From: Methylobacteriaceae bacterium | Lineage (GTDB): Bacteria > Pseudomonadota > Alphaproteobacteria > Rhizobiales > Beijerinckiaceae | Assembly: GCA_019244955.1 (NCBI GenBank) | Contig: JAFASC010000051.1 | Span: 1-43,366 of the forward strand | Direction of reading: 5' to 3' | Length of the DNA: 43,366 nucleotides | Part shown: one piece after another, positions 10,236 through 20,048 of the stretch | How the letters are laid out: every line of letters begins with the position of its first letter | Numbering within the stretch: position 1 is the first letter of the stretch | The notes under the pieces: generated by a model | Seen by the model: only the letters and a program-made list of their open reading frames with translations | Told to the model about the DNA's origin: nothing | Database searches by the model: none | Made by a program: the position numbers and the translations under genes

Positions 10236-13200
10236 ATGAGCAAAGCAGTCCCCTGGAGCATCAAAGGCGTCGATTTCGACGCGCGCGAGGCCGCCCAAGC
10301 GGCGGCGCAGCGCTCCGGCCTATCCGTCGGCGAGTGGCTCAACAACGTTATTGCCGAGCGAGCGGCGGAGCAGCGGGTCGCGCCCGAGGAGCTGGACACC
10401 GAGGCGCGGCTCGAAGCGGTCACAGCGCGTCTTCAGCGCTTAAGCCGTGGCGAGGACACGCGCGAGCGCCGGCGCAGCGATTCCAGCGGCGATCTGCCGC
10501 TCGGAGAACGCCGGCGAAGCGATAGCCCGATGCGTGAGCGGCCGAAGCGGGCTGCCGCGGAGGATGAAGACACCGATGAGATGCCGAGCGCATCGCGCAA
10601 GGCGCGCGAAGTCGCATTCGAAAAAGAACGTCAGTCTGAAGCGCTGCTCGACCAGGCGATCGCCGCCTTCGAGCGCCGCGCCCACGCGGCGCAGCGCCAG
10701 ACCGCCAACGCGCTCGCCGACGTCAACGAATGGATGGAAGAGAGTCGCTCGCATCGCAAACGCGATCGCGAGATGTTGAGCACCGTCGCCGACCGGCTGG
10801 CCAAGATCGAAGCGCGTGTTGTCTCGCGTCCGGAAGAGGATTCTGTCGCACCGATCCGCGATGCCATCGCCCGCCTTGAGGAGCGCTTCGAATCTCTGGC
10901 GCGCCCTGCGCCCGCGCCCATTATCGAAACGACGCTGCAAGGCCTCGACGAAAAACTGAACGCGCTCGCCGCGCGCATGGACCGCCCGCGCCCGCAACCC
11001 GCGCCGGAGCCGGTCACCCCGCCGGCTCCCGAACCGCCACGGCCGGTCATTCGATTGCAAACGCGCGCGGTTGGCGATGCGGTCGCCGAGATCGTGCGGC
11101 GGCGCAATCACCTCGAAGGCGTTAGTCACGCGCCTATCCTTCTTTCACAAACCATGGGCGGCTTCGATCAACGGCTTGAGGCGATCACAAAGCGCCTCGA
11201 GGAGGCCGCCAATCACGCGAGCGGCCGGGAAAATCGCGAATCCGACGCGTTGGAAGCGCTGCAGAAGGAAGTCGCCGGCCTCGCCTCGCGCCTGGAGGAC
11301 ATGCGCCGCGGCGGCGGAGCGGACGAACACCAGGCCAACGCGCTGGAAGCAGGCGAGCGCCGCATCGAGAGCGTGCGCGAAGAAATCGCCGCGATGTCCC
11401 GCGCCGTTTCAGAACTCGCGCCGCGCGACTCCGTGCAAGCGATCGAGTTGGCAATCCGCGAGCTGACGGCGAAGGTCGAAACCTCCCGCATGAACGGTGC
11501 GCGGGACGCAGTGCTCGCGCCGATCGAGCAGCTTACGTCGGAACTGCGCGAAGTCGTTGCCGCCGTTGATCCGCGCGCAATCGTGGAGCGGCTCGAAGCC
11601 GAAATCCGTTCGATCGCTCGCAAGCTCGAATCCTTCCAGGCCTCGGGCGGTATCGATCCCGACGCGTTCAATCGCATTTGCGAGCAGACGCGGGAAGTTC
11701 GCGATCTGTTGAGCGCGGCTGTGTCGCGGCCGCTGCCGATCGAGCAGATCGAACGCCAGATCAATGCGCTGACGCAGCGCCTCGATGCCCTCCCAATCGC
11801 CGTGCCGCGCGGCGAGGGCACGGATCTCGCGCCAAGCCTCGGTGAGATACGCTCGCTGCTGGCAGATGCCGGAGCGCCGGGTTACAAAGAGGTGCAAAGC
11901 CGACTTGAGGCATTGTCGAACAAGTTCGACGATGTCGCCGCGCGCGCGCAGCACCCTTCGGAATTCGGTGAGTTGTCGAAGCGGCTCGACTTCATGCACG
12001 AGGCGCTCGCTGCGCGAATCTCGGACACTTCGACGCGTGGTTCCGACGAAGAAACCGCGCAGCTCAAGATTATGATGCGGGGTCTCGCCGAGAAACTCGA
12101 GACCGCGCTCGCATCGCGAAGCGACGGCGCGCAGGAGGCACTCGAGCGCCAGATCGAACTGCTCTCGCAGCGCCTCGATAAGTCGGATCGCAGCCTCGCC
12201 TCAATCGCGTCGCTGGACAATTCGATCGGCGAACTTTTCGCGCAATTGGACGAGACGCGCCGCGCCGCGGTGGAGGCGGCCGAAGACGCGGCTCGCAAAG
12301 CCTTGCGCAGCGCCGTGCCGGAAGCCGGCTTTCCGAAGGAATTCTCGCGCGAACTCGCGGATTTGCGCTCAGCGCAAGAGATCGCCGACCAACGCTTGCA
12401 CACGACCCTGACGGCTGTCCACGACACGCTTGAAAAAGTGGTCGATCGCCTCTCGCTGCTCGAAGACGACGTAGCCGGCGGCCGAAGCGCCGGCGAACGA
12501 GAGCTGCTTGCCGCGGGCGCGCCGCCGGTCTTCGCACCGCCGCGTCGCGGCGACGAGCCCCAGGCCGGGCCCGCCGGACTGCGGCTGCCGCTGCCCGAGG
12601 CGAAGCGCGGCGAAACCAAAGGGGAAGCGCCGCGCGTCAGCGACGATGCCGATTTCCTGATCGAGCCTGGTAGCGGTTTCAAGCCTGGGGGCGGTGAGCG
12701 CGAGACAAATCCCACACCCGACGAGCTTGCCAGCGGCGCACCGAGCCAAGCCAATTTCATCGCGGCGGCGCGCCGTGCCGTCGCGGCGGCGCAAGCCGCG
12801 GGCAGCGAGGTACAGGCGCACAACCGGCAGAACCGCGCCGCAAAAAGCAGGGCCGCCAAGACCGGCGTTCTCAGCCGCTTCGCCGATGCACGCGCCGCGC
12901 TCAATAGCCACAAGCGCCCGATACTGCTCGGACTGGCCGGTCTTTTGTTGCTGATCAGCGCCTACGAGGTGCTGCGCATGGGCGGCGACCCCAACCTGCC
13001 GTCACCGAAAGCGAAAATCGAAGCTCCTGCCGATTCGAAGCCGCGCAGCGAAGCGGCGAATCCAGGGTCGAAACCCGACACCTCCACCCCCACCCAGACC
13101 TTCGCCACCGCGAACCCGACTCAGCCGGGATCGGTACCCGCCCCGGCGCGCCCGCCGAGCGAAACTGCGGCCGCGCCAGCGCCCAACACCGCAGTAAAAG

Positions 13201-13973
13201 CCGATCCGGCAGTGAAAGCCGATCCCGCGCCGACGAATACGATCGTGCAGCCGCCGGCGATGATCGCCAACAACGCTGCACAGGGAAGAGACAACCTCGC
13301 CGGTGTGCAGAGTCTCGCGGTTACTGGCGACCCTGCGGCTCAATACGAACTCGGCGCCCGCTATGCCGAGGGACGCACGATCGGGCGTGATCCGAAGCTT
13401 GCGGCGCAATGGTTCGAAAAGGCCGCTAATCAGGGCCTCGCTGCGGCGCAATACCGCCTGGGCTCGGCTTATGAAAAAGGGATCGGCGTCACGCGCGATC
13501 TCGCCATTTCGAAGACATGGTACCAGCGCGCGGCCGATTCCGGCAATATCCGCGCCATGCACAATCTTGCCGTGCTGATCGCCGAAGGCACGGACGGTAA
13601 GCCCGATTATGCGGCGGCGGCGAATTGGTTCAAGCAGGCGGCCGAATATGGCGTGCGCGACAGCCAGTTCAATCTTGCCATTCTCTACGCTCGCGGTCTG
13701 GGCGTCAGCCAGAACCTGGTGCAATCCTATGTCTGGTTCACCGTTGCGGCGAAGCAGGGCGATGAGGATGCCGGCAAGAAAGCGCAGGATGTGGCGGCCC
13801 GACTCGACGCCAAGGATTTAGCGAGCGCGAAATCGCTTGCGGAGGCCTTCCGGGTGAAAGAATCGAAGAAGAGCGCCAACGAAGTTGCCGCCCCGGGAGG
13901 CAATTGGGACAGCGTGAAGCCGCCGATCGGCGCCGATCTGAAGGTCACGCGGCCGAAGATTTCGCGGCTTTAA
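10236..13973 (+). CDS. PodJ-like polarity/localization factor: long coiled coil, one TM segment, SEL1 repeats
   Basis: MSKAVPWSIKGVDFDAREAAQAAAQRSGLSVGEWLNNVI resembles the PodJ N-terminus; long coiled coil; TM RPILLGLAGLLLLISAYEVL; SEL1 repeats (AQYELGARYAEGRTIGRDPKLAAQWFEKAANQGLAAAQYRLGSAYEKG). Confidence 0.82.
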   Translation: MSKAVPWSIKGVDFDAREAAQAAAQRSGLSVGEWLNNVIAERAAEQRVAPEELDTEARLEAVTARLQRLSRGEDTRERRRSDSSGDLPLGERRRSDSPMRERPKRAAAEDEDTDEMPSASRKAREVAFEKERQSEALLDQAIAAFERRAHAAQRQTANALADVNEWMEESRSHRKRDREMLSTVADRLAKIEARVVSRPEEDSVAPIRDAIARLEERFESLARPAPAPIIETTLQGLDEKLNALAARMDRPRPQPAPEPVTPPAPEPPRPVIRLQTRAVGDAVAEIVRRRNHLEGVSHAPILLSQTMGGFDQRLEAITKRLEEAANHASGRENRESDALEALQKEVAGLASRLEDMRRGGGADEHQANALEAGERRIESVREEIAAMSRAVSELAPRDSVQAIELAIRELTAKVETSRMNGARDAVLAPIEQLTSELREVVAAVDPRAIVERLEAEIRSIARKLESFQASGGIDPDAFNRICEQTREVRDLLSAAVSRPLPIEQIERQINALTQRLDALPIAVPRGEGTDLAPSLGEIRSLLADAGAPGYKEVQSRLEALSNKFDDVAARAQHPSEFGELSKRLDFMHEALAARISDTSTRGSDEETAQLKIMMRGLAEKLETALASRSDGAQEALERQIELLSQRLDKSDRSLASIASLDNSIGELFAQLDETRRAAVEAAEDAARKALRSAVPEAGFPKEFSRELADLRSAQEIADQRLHTTLTAVHDTLEKVVDRLSLLEDDVAGGRSAGERELLAAGAPPVFAPPRRGDEPQAGPAGLRLPLPEAKRGETKGEAPRVSDDADFLIEPGSGFKPGGGERETNPTPDELASGAPSQANFIAAARRAVAAAQAAGSEVQAHNRQNRAAKSRAAKTGVLSRFADARAALNSHKRPILLGLAGLLLLISAYEVLRMGGDPNLPSPKAKIEAPADSKPRSEAANPGSKPDTSTPTQTFATANPTQPGSVPAPARPPSETAAAPAPNTAVKADPAVKADPAPTNTIVQPPAMIANNAAQGRDNLAGVQSLAVTGDPAAQYELGARYAEGRTIGRDPKLAAQWFEKAANQGLAAAQYRLGSAYEKGIGVTRDLAISKTWYQRAADSGNIRAMHNLAVLIAEGTDGKPDYAAAANWFKQAAEYGVRDSQFNLAILYARGLGVSQNLVQSYVWFTVAAKQGDEDAGKKAQDVAARLDAKDLASAKSLAEAFRVKESKKSANEVAAPGGNWDSVKPPIGADLKVTRPKISRL

Positions 13974-13990
13974 TGCAAGCAGACACGGCA

Positions 13991-14020
13991 AAAACCCCCG
14001 CCGGTCAGCCGACGGGGGGG
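13991..14020 (-). terminator. Rho-independent-type terminator for the small minus-strand gene at 14037
   Basis: Minus strand: CCCCCCCGTCGGCTGACCGGCGGGGGTTTTT, GC stem followed by a T-run. Confidence 0.75.
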
Positions 14021-14036
14021 TGCTAGTTGCAGCGCG

Positions 14037-14276
14037 TCAGCAATCCGTACGGTTGACCGTCTTTGAGCCGACGTCGCTTTCTTTGTGCACCGTTGTCGAC
14101 TGGCAGCCGGTGCTGCGGTGCTCGACCGTGGTGCCGCCCGGGTCGCCAAGGGGCTTGCCGACGAGGACGCCGACTCCGGGTGGGACCGGATCGCGGTGGG
14201 TGACTGTGGTTTCCTCGGCCAAAGCGCAGCTTGCGGAAAACGCAGCAGCCGCGCCCAAAAGTGCAATCATGCGCAT
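14037..14276 (-). CDS. Small secreted hypothetical protein
   Basis: MRMIALLGAAAAFSASCALAEETTVTHRDPVPPGVGVLVGKPLGDPGGTTVEHRSTGCQSTTVHKESDVGSKTVNRTDC; signal peptide and its own terminator. Confidence 0.65.
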   Translation of the reverse strand: MRMIALLGAAAAFSASCALAEETTVTHRDPVPPGVGVLVGKPLGDPGGTTVEHRSTGCQSTTVHKESDVGSKTVNRTDC

Positions 14277-14388
14277 CTCAAGGTCTCCCTGTTTTATGGG
14301 GAGCCAACGCAAGCTATGGCTTTCAGTTCCGGCTTCAGCGAGCTGCGTTTAAGGACGTACTTGCACCGGAGATGGGCGGCAACCTGCC

Positions 14389-14793
14389 CTACTGGCCGGT
14401 CATCTTCTTCTGTTGTTCAATCGCCGCAGCTTTGTAATCGTAAGTCGGATAAAATTCAGTGCGATAGCCTCCCCAGGCGGTTTCTTCGACAACGCGGTTA
14501 ACCTCACGCAAGCGTTCTGCCGGGAAGCGCAGGGTTACGATCTGTCCGATGCCCATGGCCACGTACCAGGAGACAATCTCAACGTCCTTGGGCGGGAATT
14601 TCTCGTAGAACTTCTGCCGCTTCAGCTGCTCATTGATCTCGTCGAGAGTTTTCGACTGGTCGTGCTTGAAAAAGATCGTCAGCAGCATCTGGCTCTTGTC
14701 GGCGGTGTTTGCGACAGCCGGAGAGGTCTGCTGTGCGTTGAGCGGCACGGCGCATAAGATCGACAGAAGTGCGGCGGCATAAAGAGCTTTCAT
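14389..14793 (-). CDS. Secreted hypothetical protein overlapping pdeM
   Basis: MKALYAAALLSILCAVPLNAQQ signal peptide; start overlaps the pdeM stop (ATGA, 14790-14793). Confidence 0.7.
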   Translation of the reverse strand: MKALYAAALLSILCAVPLNAQQTSPAVANTADKSQMLLTIFFKHDQSKTLDEINEQLKRQKFYEKFPPKDVEIVSWYVAMGIGQIVTLRFPAERLREVNRVVEETAWGGYRTEFYPTYDYKAAAIEQQKKMTGQ

Positions 14794-15548
14794 TTCGAGC
14801 TCATCCCCCAGGCGATTGGCCGGATTAACTCCTCGGGGTGGCAGCGCGTTGCACAGACCTCGAAAACTTGCATTTCAGCAAGAACGTGCGCTCGCTTACG
14901 CCCGCGTGAGAAGAGCGGCTCGAAAACCGCGTCGTGGATGTTCAGCCCTCCGGCATAGGCGCCAAAGGCCGGCATGACCGCACGGCTGCCGTCAGTAATC
15001 AGGCAACGCCGCCGTCTCCCGGCAATGCGCGCGATCGGATGTAAATGCCCGGCAATCTCGCCCGACTGCGCACCGGGCCGCGGTTCATGCCGCAGGTGCA
15101 GTGGGCCAATTGCAAGCGCGGGCAGTCGCTCGCCGCCCGCATCAGCAGGAATGTTGGGATCGTGATTGCCGGCAACCCAGATCCAATCGCGTCCGGCTTG
15201 CAGCGCGCTGAGCGAGGCATGATCAATAGCAGCCATGCGCTCCGGGCCGCTATTGTCATGAAAGCTGTCGCCGAGTGCGACCACACGGCGCGGCGACCAG
15301 CGCGCGATGAGCACCGCCAATCGTGCGAGCGTCGTACCGGTATCATAAGGTGGCAGCATCACTCCGCGCTTGGCGTAGGACGAGCCTTTTTCGAGATGCA
15401 GATCGGCGACGATCAGCATCCGCTCGGCTTCGTGTATGAGTGCGCCAAGCGGATCGATTTTTAACGCGACGCCGGCAATCACAACGTCGCCGGCGGCGGC
15501 GTCAGCTGGGGACGAGATCACGCGCTTCGCTGCTTCTTGCCTTTGCAC
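14790..15548 (-). CDS. pdeM: Ligase-associated DNA damage response endonuclease/phosphoesterase PdeM
   Basis: MLIVADLHLEKGSSYAKRGVMLPPYDTGTTLARL...VVALGDSFHDN...WVAGNHDPNIP metallophosphoesterase motifs typical of PdeM. Confidence 0.88.
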   Translation of the reverse strand: MQRQEAAKRVISSPADAAAGDVVIAGVALKIDPLGALIHEAERMLIVADLHLEKGSSYAKRGVMLPPYDTGTTLARLAVLIARWSPRRVVALGDSFHDNSGPERMAAIDHASLSALQAGRDWIWVAGNHDPNIPADAGGERLPALAIGPLHLRHEPRPGAQSGEIAGHLHPIARIAGRRRRCLITDGSRAVMPAFGAYAGGLNIHDAVFEPLFSRGRKRAHVLAEMQVFEVCATRCHPEELIRPIAWGMSSK

Positions 15549-18069
15549 CCTCGGCTTCCCTGATCAGATCGTTTGCCGCTTCGGCGAGGATTTGATCCTG
15601 CGCCTCGCCATAGACGAGCTCGCGCCCGATCTCGAGCATGATCGGCACGGCGAGCGGCGACACGCGGTCGAGGTCGCGGTGGACGATTCGCCCGGCGATT
15701 CGGGAAAGCATGTCAGAGAGGCGCGCTATGTCCAAGAGGCCAGTCGCGGCATCCTGGCGCGCCGCTTCGAGCAGGAGATGGTCGGGCTCGTGGCGGCGCA
15801 GCACGTCGTAGACGAGATCGGTCGAGATCGTCACCTGCCGTCCGGTCTTCTCCTTACCCGGGAAGCGGCGCTCGATCAGTCCGGCGATAACAGCACAATT
15901 GCGGAAGGTGCGCTTCATCAGAGCCGATTCGTGCATCCATTCTTCGAGATCGTCCCCGAGCATGTCCTGTGCGAACAGATTGCCGAGCGACACCTCGCCC
16001 GAGGTGACGCGGCGACCGACATCGGCGAGCGACCACACCGCGAACGCATAATCGTTGGCGACAAAGCCGAGCGGCTTTAATCCCGCACGATCCATTCGGC
16101 GCGTCAGCAGCATGCCGAGCGTTTGATGCGCGAGCCGGCCTTCAAACGGGTAGGCCGCCATATAAAAGCGTCCGCCGCGCGGAAACGTCTCGACGAGGAG
16201 ATCGCGTCGACCGGGCAGGGTGGAGCGCTCGGCTTGCAAGGCGAGCCATTCGCCGACTTGCGGCGGCAGATGATCCCAGCTTGAGGCATCGGCGAGAAAG
16301 CCACGCACGCGCGAGGCAAGATAAGTCGACAGCGGAAATTTTCCTCCGGCGTAGGACGGAACTTTCGGCGCATCGGCGTGCGTGCGCGAAACCAGCGCCT
16401 CGTCTTCCTGGATGCCTTGCAACGCGAGGATCTCGCCGCCGAACACGAAGGTGTCGTTCGGCGCCAGCATCTCGATGAAACTTTCTTCGATCTCGCCGAG
16501 CACGCGGCCGCCGCGCCCGATCTTGCCGGTGTAGACCGCGCCCGGCTCGCGTTTCGGCAGCGGGCCGCGGACCATGCGCACTTTGAGCATGTCGGCTTCG
16601 ATGATCGTACCGACATTCATGCGGTAGGCTTGCGCGATGCGGCCGTTGGCGACGCGCCAGCGCCCGTCCGGCATGCGCTTGATCTTGGCGAAGCGGTCGT
16701 AAGTGCGCAGCGCATAGCCGCCGGTCGCGACAAAATCGACTGCCTTCTCGAACTGCTCCCATGTGAGCCCCGCATAAGGCGCGGCGGAGATGATCTCATC
16801 ATAGAGCGCCTCGGCCGCGAACGGCTCGGCGCAGGCCATGCCCAAAATATGCTGCGCGAGCACGTCGAGCGCGCCGGTGCGCGGCTGCGCGGTATCCTGC
16901 GCCCCCTCCCGCGCCGCATCCACGGCGGCGACGCATTCGAGCACTTCGAAGCGGTTCGCCGGCACGAGCATCGCGCGTGACGGCTCGTCGAGCCGGTGAT
17001 TGGCGCGGCCGATACGCTGCATCAGCCGGCTTGCGCCTTTCGGCGCGCCGACATTGATGACGAGATCGACGTCGCCCCAGTCGATCCCGAGATCGAGCGT
17101 CGAGGTGCAGACGACGGCTTTCAGTTTGCCGGCCGCCATTGCTTCTTCGACGCGGCGGCGCTGGCCGGCATCGAGCGACCCATGATGCAGCGCGATCGCA
17201 AGCTTGTCGTCGTTCATGCGCCAGAGTTCCTGGAACACGAACTCGGCCTGCGCGCGCGTATTGACGAAGACGAGCGTCATGTTTGCGGCGCGGATCGCGT
17301 CGTAGATTTCGCGCAAGGCATGCACGGCGCTATGTCCGGCCCAGGGCAGGCGCTCGCTCGTGTCGAGCACGCGTAGGTCCGGCGGCGCGCCCGGCGGCGC
17401 GGTGACGAGCGAAGCGAGTTTTTCGTCGCTGCCGACGAGCCAGCGACGGAGTTCGTCCGGATCGCGGACCGTGGCCGAGAGGCCGATCGCCGTCATGTCG
17501 GGCGCAAGACTGCGCAGCCGTGCAAGGCCGAGCGATAATAGATCGCCGCGCTTCGACGTGACGAGCGCGTGCAATTCGTCGAGCACGACGCGTTTCAAAT
17601 CGCCGAACAGGAATTGCGCATCCGGAGAGGCCAATAAAAGTGCGACCTGTTCGGGTGTCGTCAGCAGCATGTCGGGAGGGTCGCGGCGTTGGCGCTGGCG
17701 TTTCGAGGCGGATGTGTCGCCGGTGCGCGTCTCGATGCGGATCGGCAGCCCCATTTCTTCGACAGGCGTTTTCAGGTTGCGCGCAACGTCGATCGCCAGC
17801 GCTTTGAGCGGCGAGATGTAGAGCGTGTGCAGCCCGCGCCGTTTCGTGCCGGGGAGACGGCGTTCGCGCGCCGTGAGCTCGACCAGGCTCGGCAGAAAGC
17901 CCGCGAGCGTCTTGCCGGCGCCGGTCGGCGCGACGAGGAGCGCGCTTTCGCCGGTCTCTGCGCGCGCGACGAGTTCGAGCTGATGTTGTCGCGGGCTCCA
18001 GCCGCGCGCCGCGAACCATTCGACGAACGGCGCGGGCAGGGCGGAAGTGGGGAGGGCGGTACGCTTCAC
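15502..18069 (-). CDS. Ligase-associated DNA damage response DEXH-box helicase (Lhr-like)
   Basis: VAPTGAGKTLAGFLPSLVEL, VVLDELHAL, GLSATVRD, RRVEEAMAAGKLKAVVCTSTLDLGIDWGDVDLVINVGAPKGASRLMQRIGRANHRLDEPS. Confidence 0.92.
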   Translation of the reverse strand: MKRTALPTSALPAPFVEWFAARGWSPRQHQLELVARAETGESALLVAPTGAGKTLAGFLPSLVELTARERRLPGTKRRGLHTLYISPLKALAIDVARNLKTPVEEMGLPIRIETRTGDTSASKRQRQRRDPPDMLLTTPEQVALLLASPDAQFLFGDLKRVVLDELHALVTSKRGDLLSLGLARLRSLAPDMTAIGLSATVRDPDELRRWLVGSDEKLASLVTAPPGAPPDLRVLDTSERLPWAGHSAVHALREIYDAIRAANMTLVFVNTRAQAEFVFQELWRMNDDKLAIALHHGSLDAGQRRRVEEAMAAGKLKAVVCTSTLDLGIDWGDVDLVINVGAPKGASRLMQRIGRANHRLDEPSRAMLVPANRFEVLECVAAVDAAREGAQDTAQPRTGALDVLAQHILGMACAEPFAAEALYDEIISAAPYAGLTWEQFEKAVDFVATGGYALRTYDRFAKIKRMPDGRWRVANGRIAQAYRMNVGTIIEADMLKVRMVRGPLPKREPGAVYTGKIGRGGRVLGEIEESFIEMLAPNDTFVFGGEILALQGIQEDEALVSRTHADAPKVPSYAGGKFPLSTYLASRVRGFLADASSWDHLPPQVGEWLALQAERSTLPGRRDLLVETFPRGGRFYMAAYPFEGRLAHQTLGMLLTRRMDRAGLKPLGFVANDYAFAVWSLADVGRRVTSGEVSLGNLFAQDMLGDDLEEWMHESALMKRTFRNCAVIAGLIERRFPGKEKTGRQVTISTDLVYDVLRRHEPDHLLLEAARQDAATGLLDIARLSDMLSRIAGRIVHRDLDRVSPLAVPIMLEIGRELVYGEAQDQILAEAANDLIREAEGAKARSSEARDLVPS

Positions 18070-18139
18070 CGCGGGAATTTAGTCATGCGCTGACGCGACG
18101 GCCAGGGCCTCCGCTGCGCGGTCGCAAAGGGCTAGCGGC

Positions 18140-19060
18140 TCAGGCGGACATTACGCAGATCAATCCAGGCACGGCGACGCGTTTGTTTCGGCGGGTCGAC
18201 GCCGCATTGAGGAGGAGCACCGGCAGCCCTGCTTCGCGCGCCGTCGCCTCGATGTATTTCGGCGAATGAGCGTAGCGTGTCTCGTCACCGACAATATAGC
18301 CCTCCTCATTGTGGCTCTCGGCCGTGAAGGCAAATAACCCGGCGCTCGCAAGCACTCGCGCGATTTGCATGAAAACCGCTGCGAGATCGCCGATATAGGC
18401 GACTACATCGCTGGCGAGGATCAGGTCGAAGCTACGCGTGCCCACGGCGCGCAGCTGCTCCTCCGCCTCCCCGATATGCAGCGCGTCATAGATGCTCTTG
18501 GCACGCGCCTGCGCGAGCATCCCCGGCGAGAGATCGACTCCTTCGAGGTAATCGACGCGGTCGCGGAATGCAGCACCAGCAAGTCCGGTCCCGCAGCCGA
18601 GATCGAGCGCGCGGCCGAAACGCATCGGTCGATCCGTGCGGGCGCACACCTCGACGACCGCGTTGCGCAGCAGCGCCGGGGCACGATAGCCGAGCCCGTC
18701 GACGAGATGCTCCTCAAAATGCGGTGCGTATTGGTCGAACAGGCGTGCGACATAGGCCGGTGCCGCGGTTGCAGGGGCTTTTGCCGCACCTAACCGAGCC
18801 AGCGCCAGCGAGGCGCCCAGCACATCCTCCGCATCGCAGGCGAGCGCCCGCGCATAAGCGCGCTTCGCCGCCTCTGTGTCACTGAGCCGCTCCCGTGCCG
18901 CACCGAGCGCAAGCCACGCTCCCGCCCAATCCGGAGCGATCTCGAGACATTGCTCCAGCAACTCGGCTGCGGCCGCGTGATCGCCTGCGGCGGCGCTGTC
19001 CTCGGCATAGAGGAAGCGGCGGTCGGCCCGGAGGTCGCCCGAGGAGCCCATGTTGGTCAT
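18140..19060 (-). CDS. TPR-containing class I SAM-dependent methyltransferase
   Basis: N-terminal TPR-like helices (AAAELLEQCLEIAPDWAGAWLALGAARERL) then ALDLGCGTGLAGAAFRDRVDYLEGVDLSPGMLAQAR. Exact start uncertain (19051, 19060 or 19072). Confidence 0.82.
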   Translation of the reverse strand: MTNMGSSGDLRADRRFLYAEDSAAAGDHAAAAELLEQCLEIAPDWAGAWLALGAARERLSDTEAAKRAYARALACDAEDVLGASLALARLGAAKAPATAAPAYVARLFDQYAPHFEEHLVDGLGYRAPALLRNAVVEVCARTDRPMRFGRALDLGCGTGLAGAAFRDRVDYLEGVDLSPGMLAQARAKSIYDALHIGEAEEQLRAVGTRSFDLILASDVVAYIGDLAAVFMQIARVLASAGLFAFTAESHNEEGYIVGDETRYAHSPKYIEATAREAGLPVLLLNAASTRRNKRVAVPGLICVMSA

Positions 19061-19173
19061 CGCGTGCGCCATAGCACGGCAGGCCTGCACCCTTGTGCGT
19101 AGCGTTCGCTCATCGCTCGATACCCGAGCGACCAACGCCAACCTCCAAGGCGCCATTCTTTTAGGAGACTGCC

Positions 19174-19458
19174 ATGACCCGCTTCACGCAGACGATTGCC
19201 GCATTCGCCACCGCCGCCACGCTCGGCCTTGCCATCGCCTCCTCGTCGTCCACCCCGGCCGCGGCTTGGGGCGGCGGCTTTTGGGGTGGAGGTTTCCATC
19301 ATCATTGGGGCCCAGGGCTCGGCGTTGGCGTCGCGCTGGGCGCGCTCGGAGCGGCCGGCGCCTACGCCTATGGTGGCGGCTGTTACGTCACCCGCGAGGC
19401 GGTCCGCGACGTCTACGGCAACTTCCTCTATTCGCGCCCGGTGCAGGTCTGCGACTGA
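19174..19458 (+). CDS. Small secreted Gly-rich protein with C-terminal CYVTREAVRDVYGNFLYSRPVQVCD
   Basis: Signal peptide, Gly-zipper-like segment and Cys-bounded C-terminal motif; terminator follows. Confidence 0.72.
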   Translation: MTRFTQTIAAFATAATLGLAIASSSSTPAAAWGGGFWGGGFHHHWGPGLGVGVALGALGAAGAYAYGGGCYVTREAVRDVYGNFLYSRPVQVCD

Positions 19459-19510
19459 TCGAAGCCAATTCGGCGGGAGGGTTCCCAGCCCCTTCTCCTT
19501 CCGCCCGAGT

Positions 19511-19545
19511 GAAAGCCCCGCCCTTTCGGGCGGGGCTTTTCTGTT
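19511..19545 (+). terminator. Rho-independent terminator
   Basis: AAAGCCCCGCCC-TTTC-GGGCGGGGCTTTT, long perfect stem with T-run, 53 bp after the stop at 19458. Confidence 0.92.
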
Positions 19546-19680
19546 GCCTCCTGAGCCGCCCCGGCCGAGGAAGTTCCCAAGCCCGAGCTTATTTTGGCCA
19601 CTCATTCTCGGTTCATTGAGGGCCGGCCATATTGCCAAGGTGGCTCACCGAATCAGCCGCCATCGCTCAGGAGGAGCTGG

Positions 19681-19971
19681 ATGAACGCTTATGCAAAGAA
19701 GATCGTCGCGAGCGGGTTTGCGGCGGTAATCCTTGGCGGCACAATTGCCGCCTCAACCGTGCCGGCCTCGGCCGACGCCGGTTCGACAATCGCCGCCGGC
19801 ATTTTCGGCGCCACCGCTGGTGCCATGCTCGGCGCCGCGGCCGCATCGGCTGCCCCGCCGCCGCCCCCGGTCGTGTATGCCGGACCGCCCCGCTGTTGGA
19901 TGGAGCGGCGGCCGGTACTCGACCCCTATGGCTATGTCGTCGGTTATCGCCCGGCGCGGGTCTGCCAATAA
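19681..19971 (+). CDS. Small secreted protein, paralogous C-terminal motif CWMERRPVLDPYGYVVGYRPARVCQ
   Basis: From ATG 19681: MNAYAKKIVASGFAAVILGGTIAASTVPASADA...; same C-terminal architecture as the 19174 gene. Confidence 0.72.
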   Translation: MNAYAKKIVASGFAAVILGGTIAASTVPASADAGSTIAAGIFGATAGAMLGAAAASAAPPPPPVVYAGPPRCWMERRPVLDPYGYVVGYRPARVCQ

Positions 19972-19993
19972 TCATCGGTCCTTCGGAGAACCT

Positions 19994-20024
19994 GACCTCC
20001 CGCCGCAGAGGCGGGAGGTCATTT
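19994..20024 (+). terminator. Stem-loop terminator
   Basis: GACCTCCCGCC-GCAGA-GGCGGGAGGTC, perfect 11-bp stem then ATTTG; 23 bp after the stop at 19971. Confidence 0.75.
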
Positions 20025-20048
20025 GTCGCGATCGTTAGCCGCTGCTTA

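Noticed and set aside
11882-12913. 343-aa minus-strand ORF opposite the PodJ-like gene
   Set aside because: Ser/Ala/Arg low-complexity antisense of a coiled-coil gene.
13190-13230. Short tandem repeat (AVKADPAVKADPAP) in the PodJ-like protein
   Set aside because: Ordinary Pro/Ala-rich linker repeat, not a separate element.
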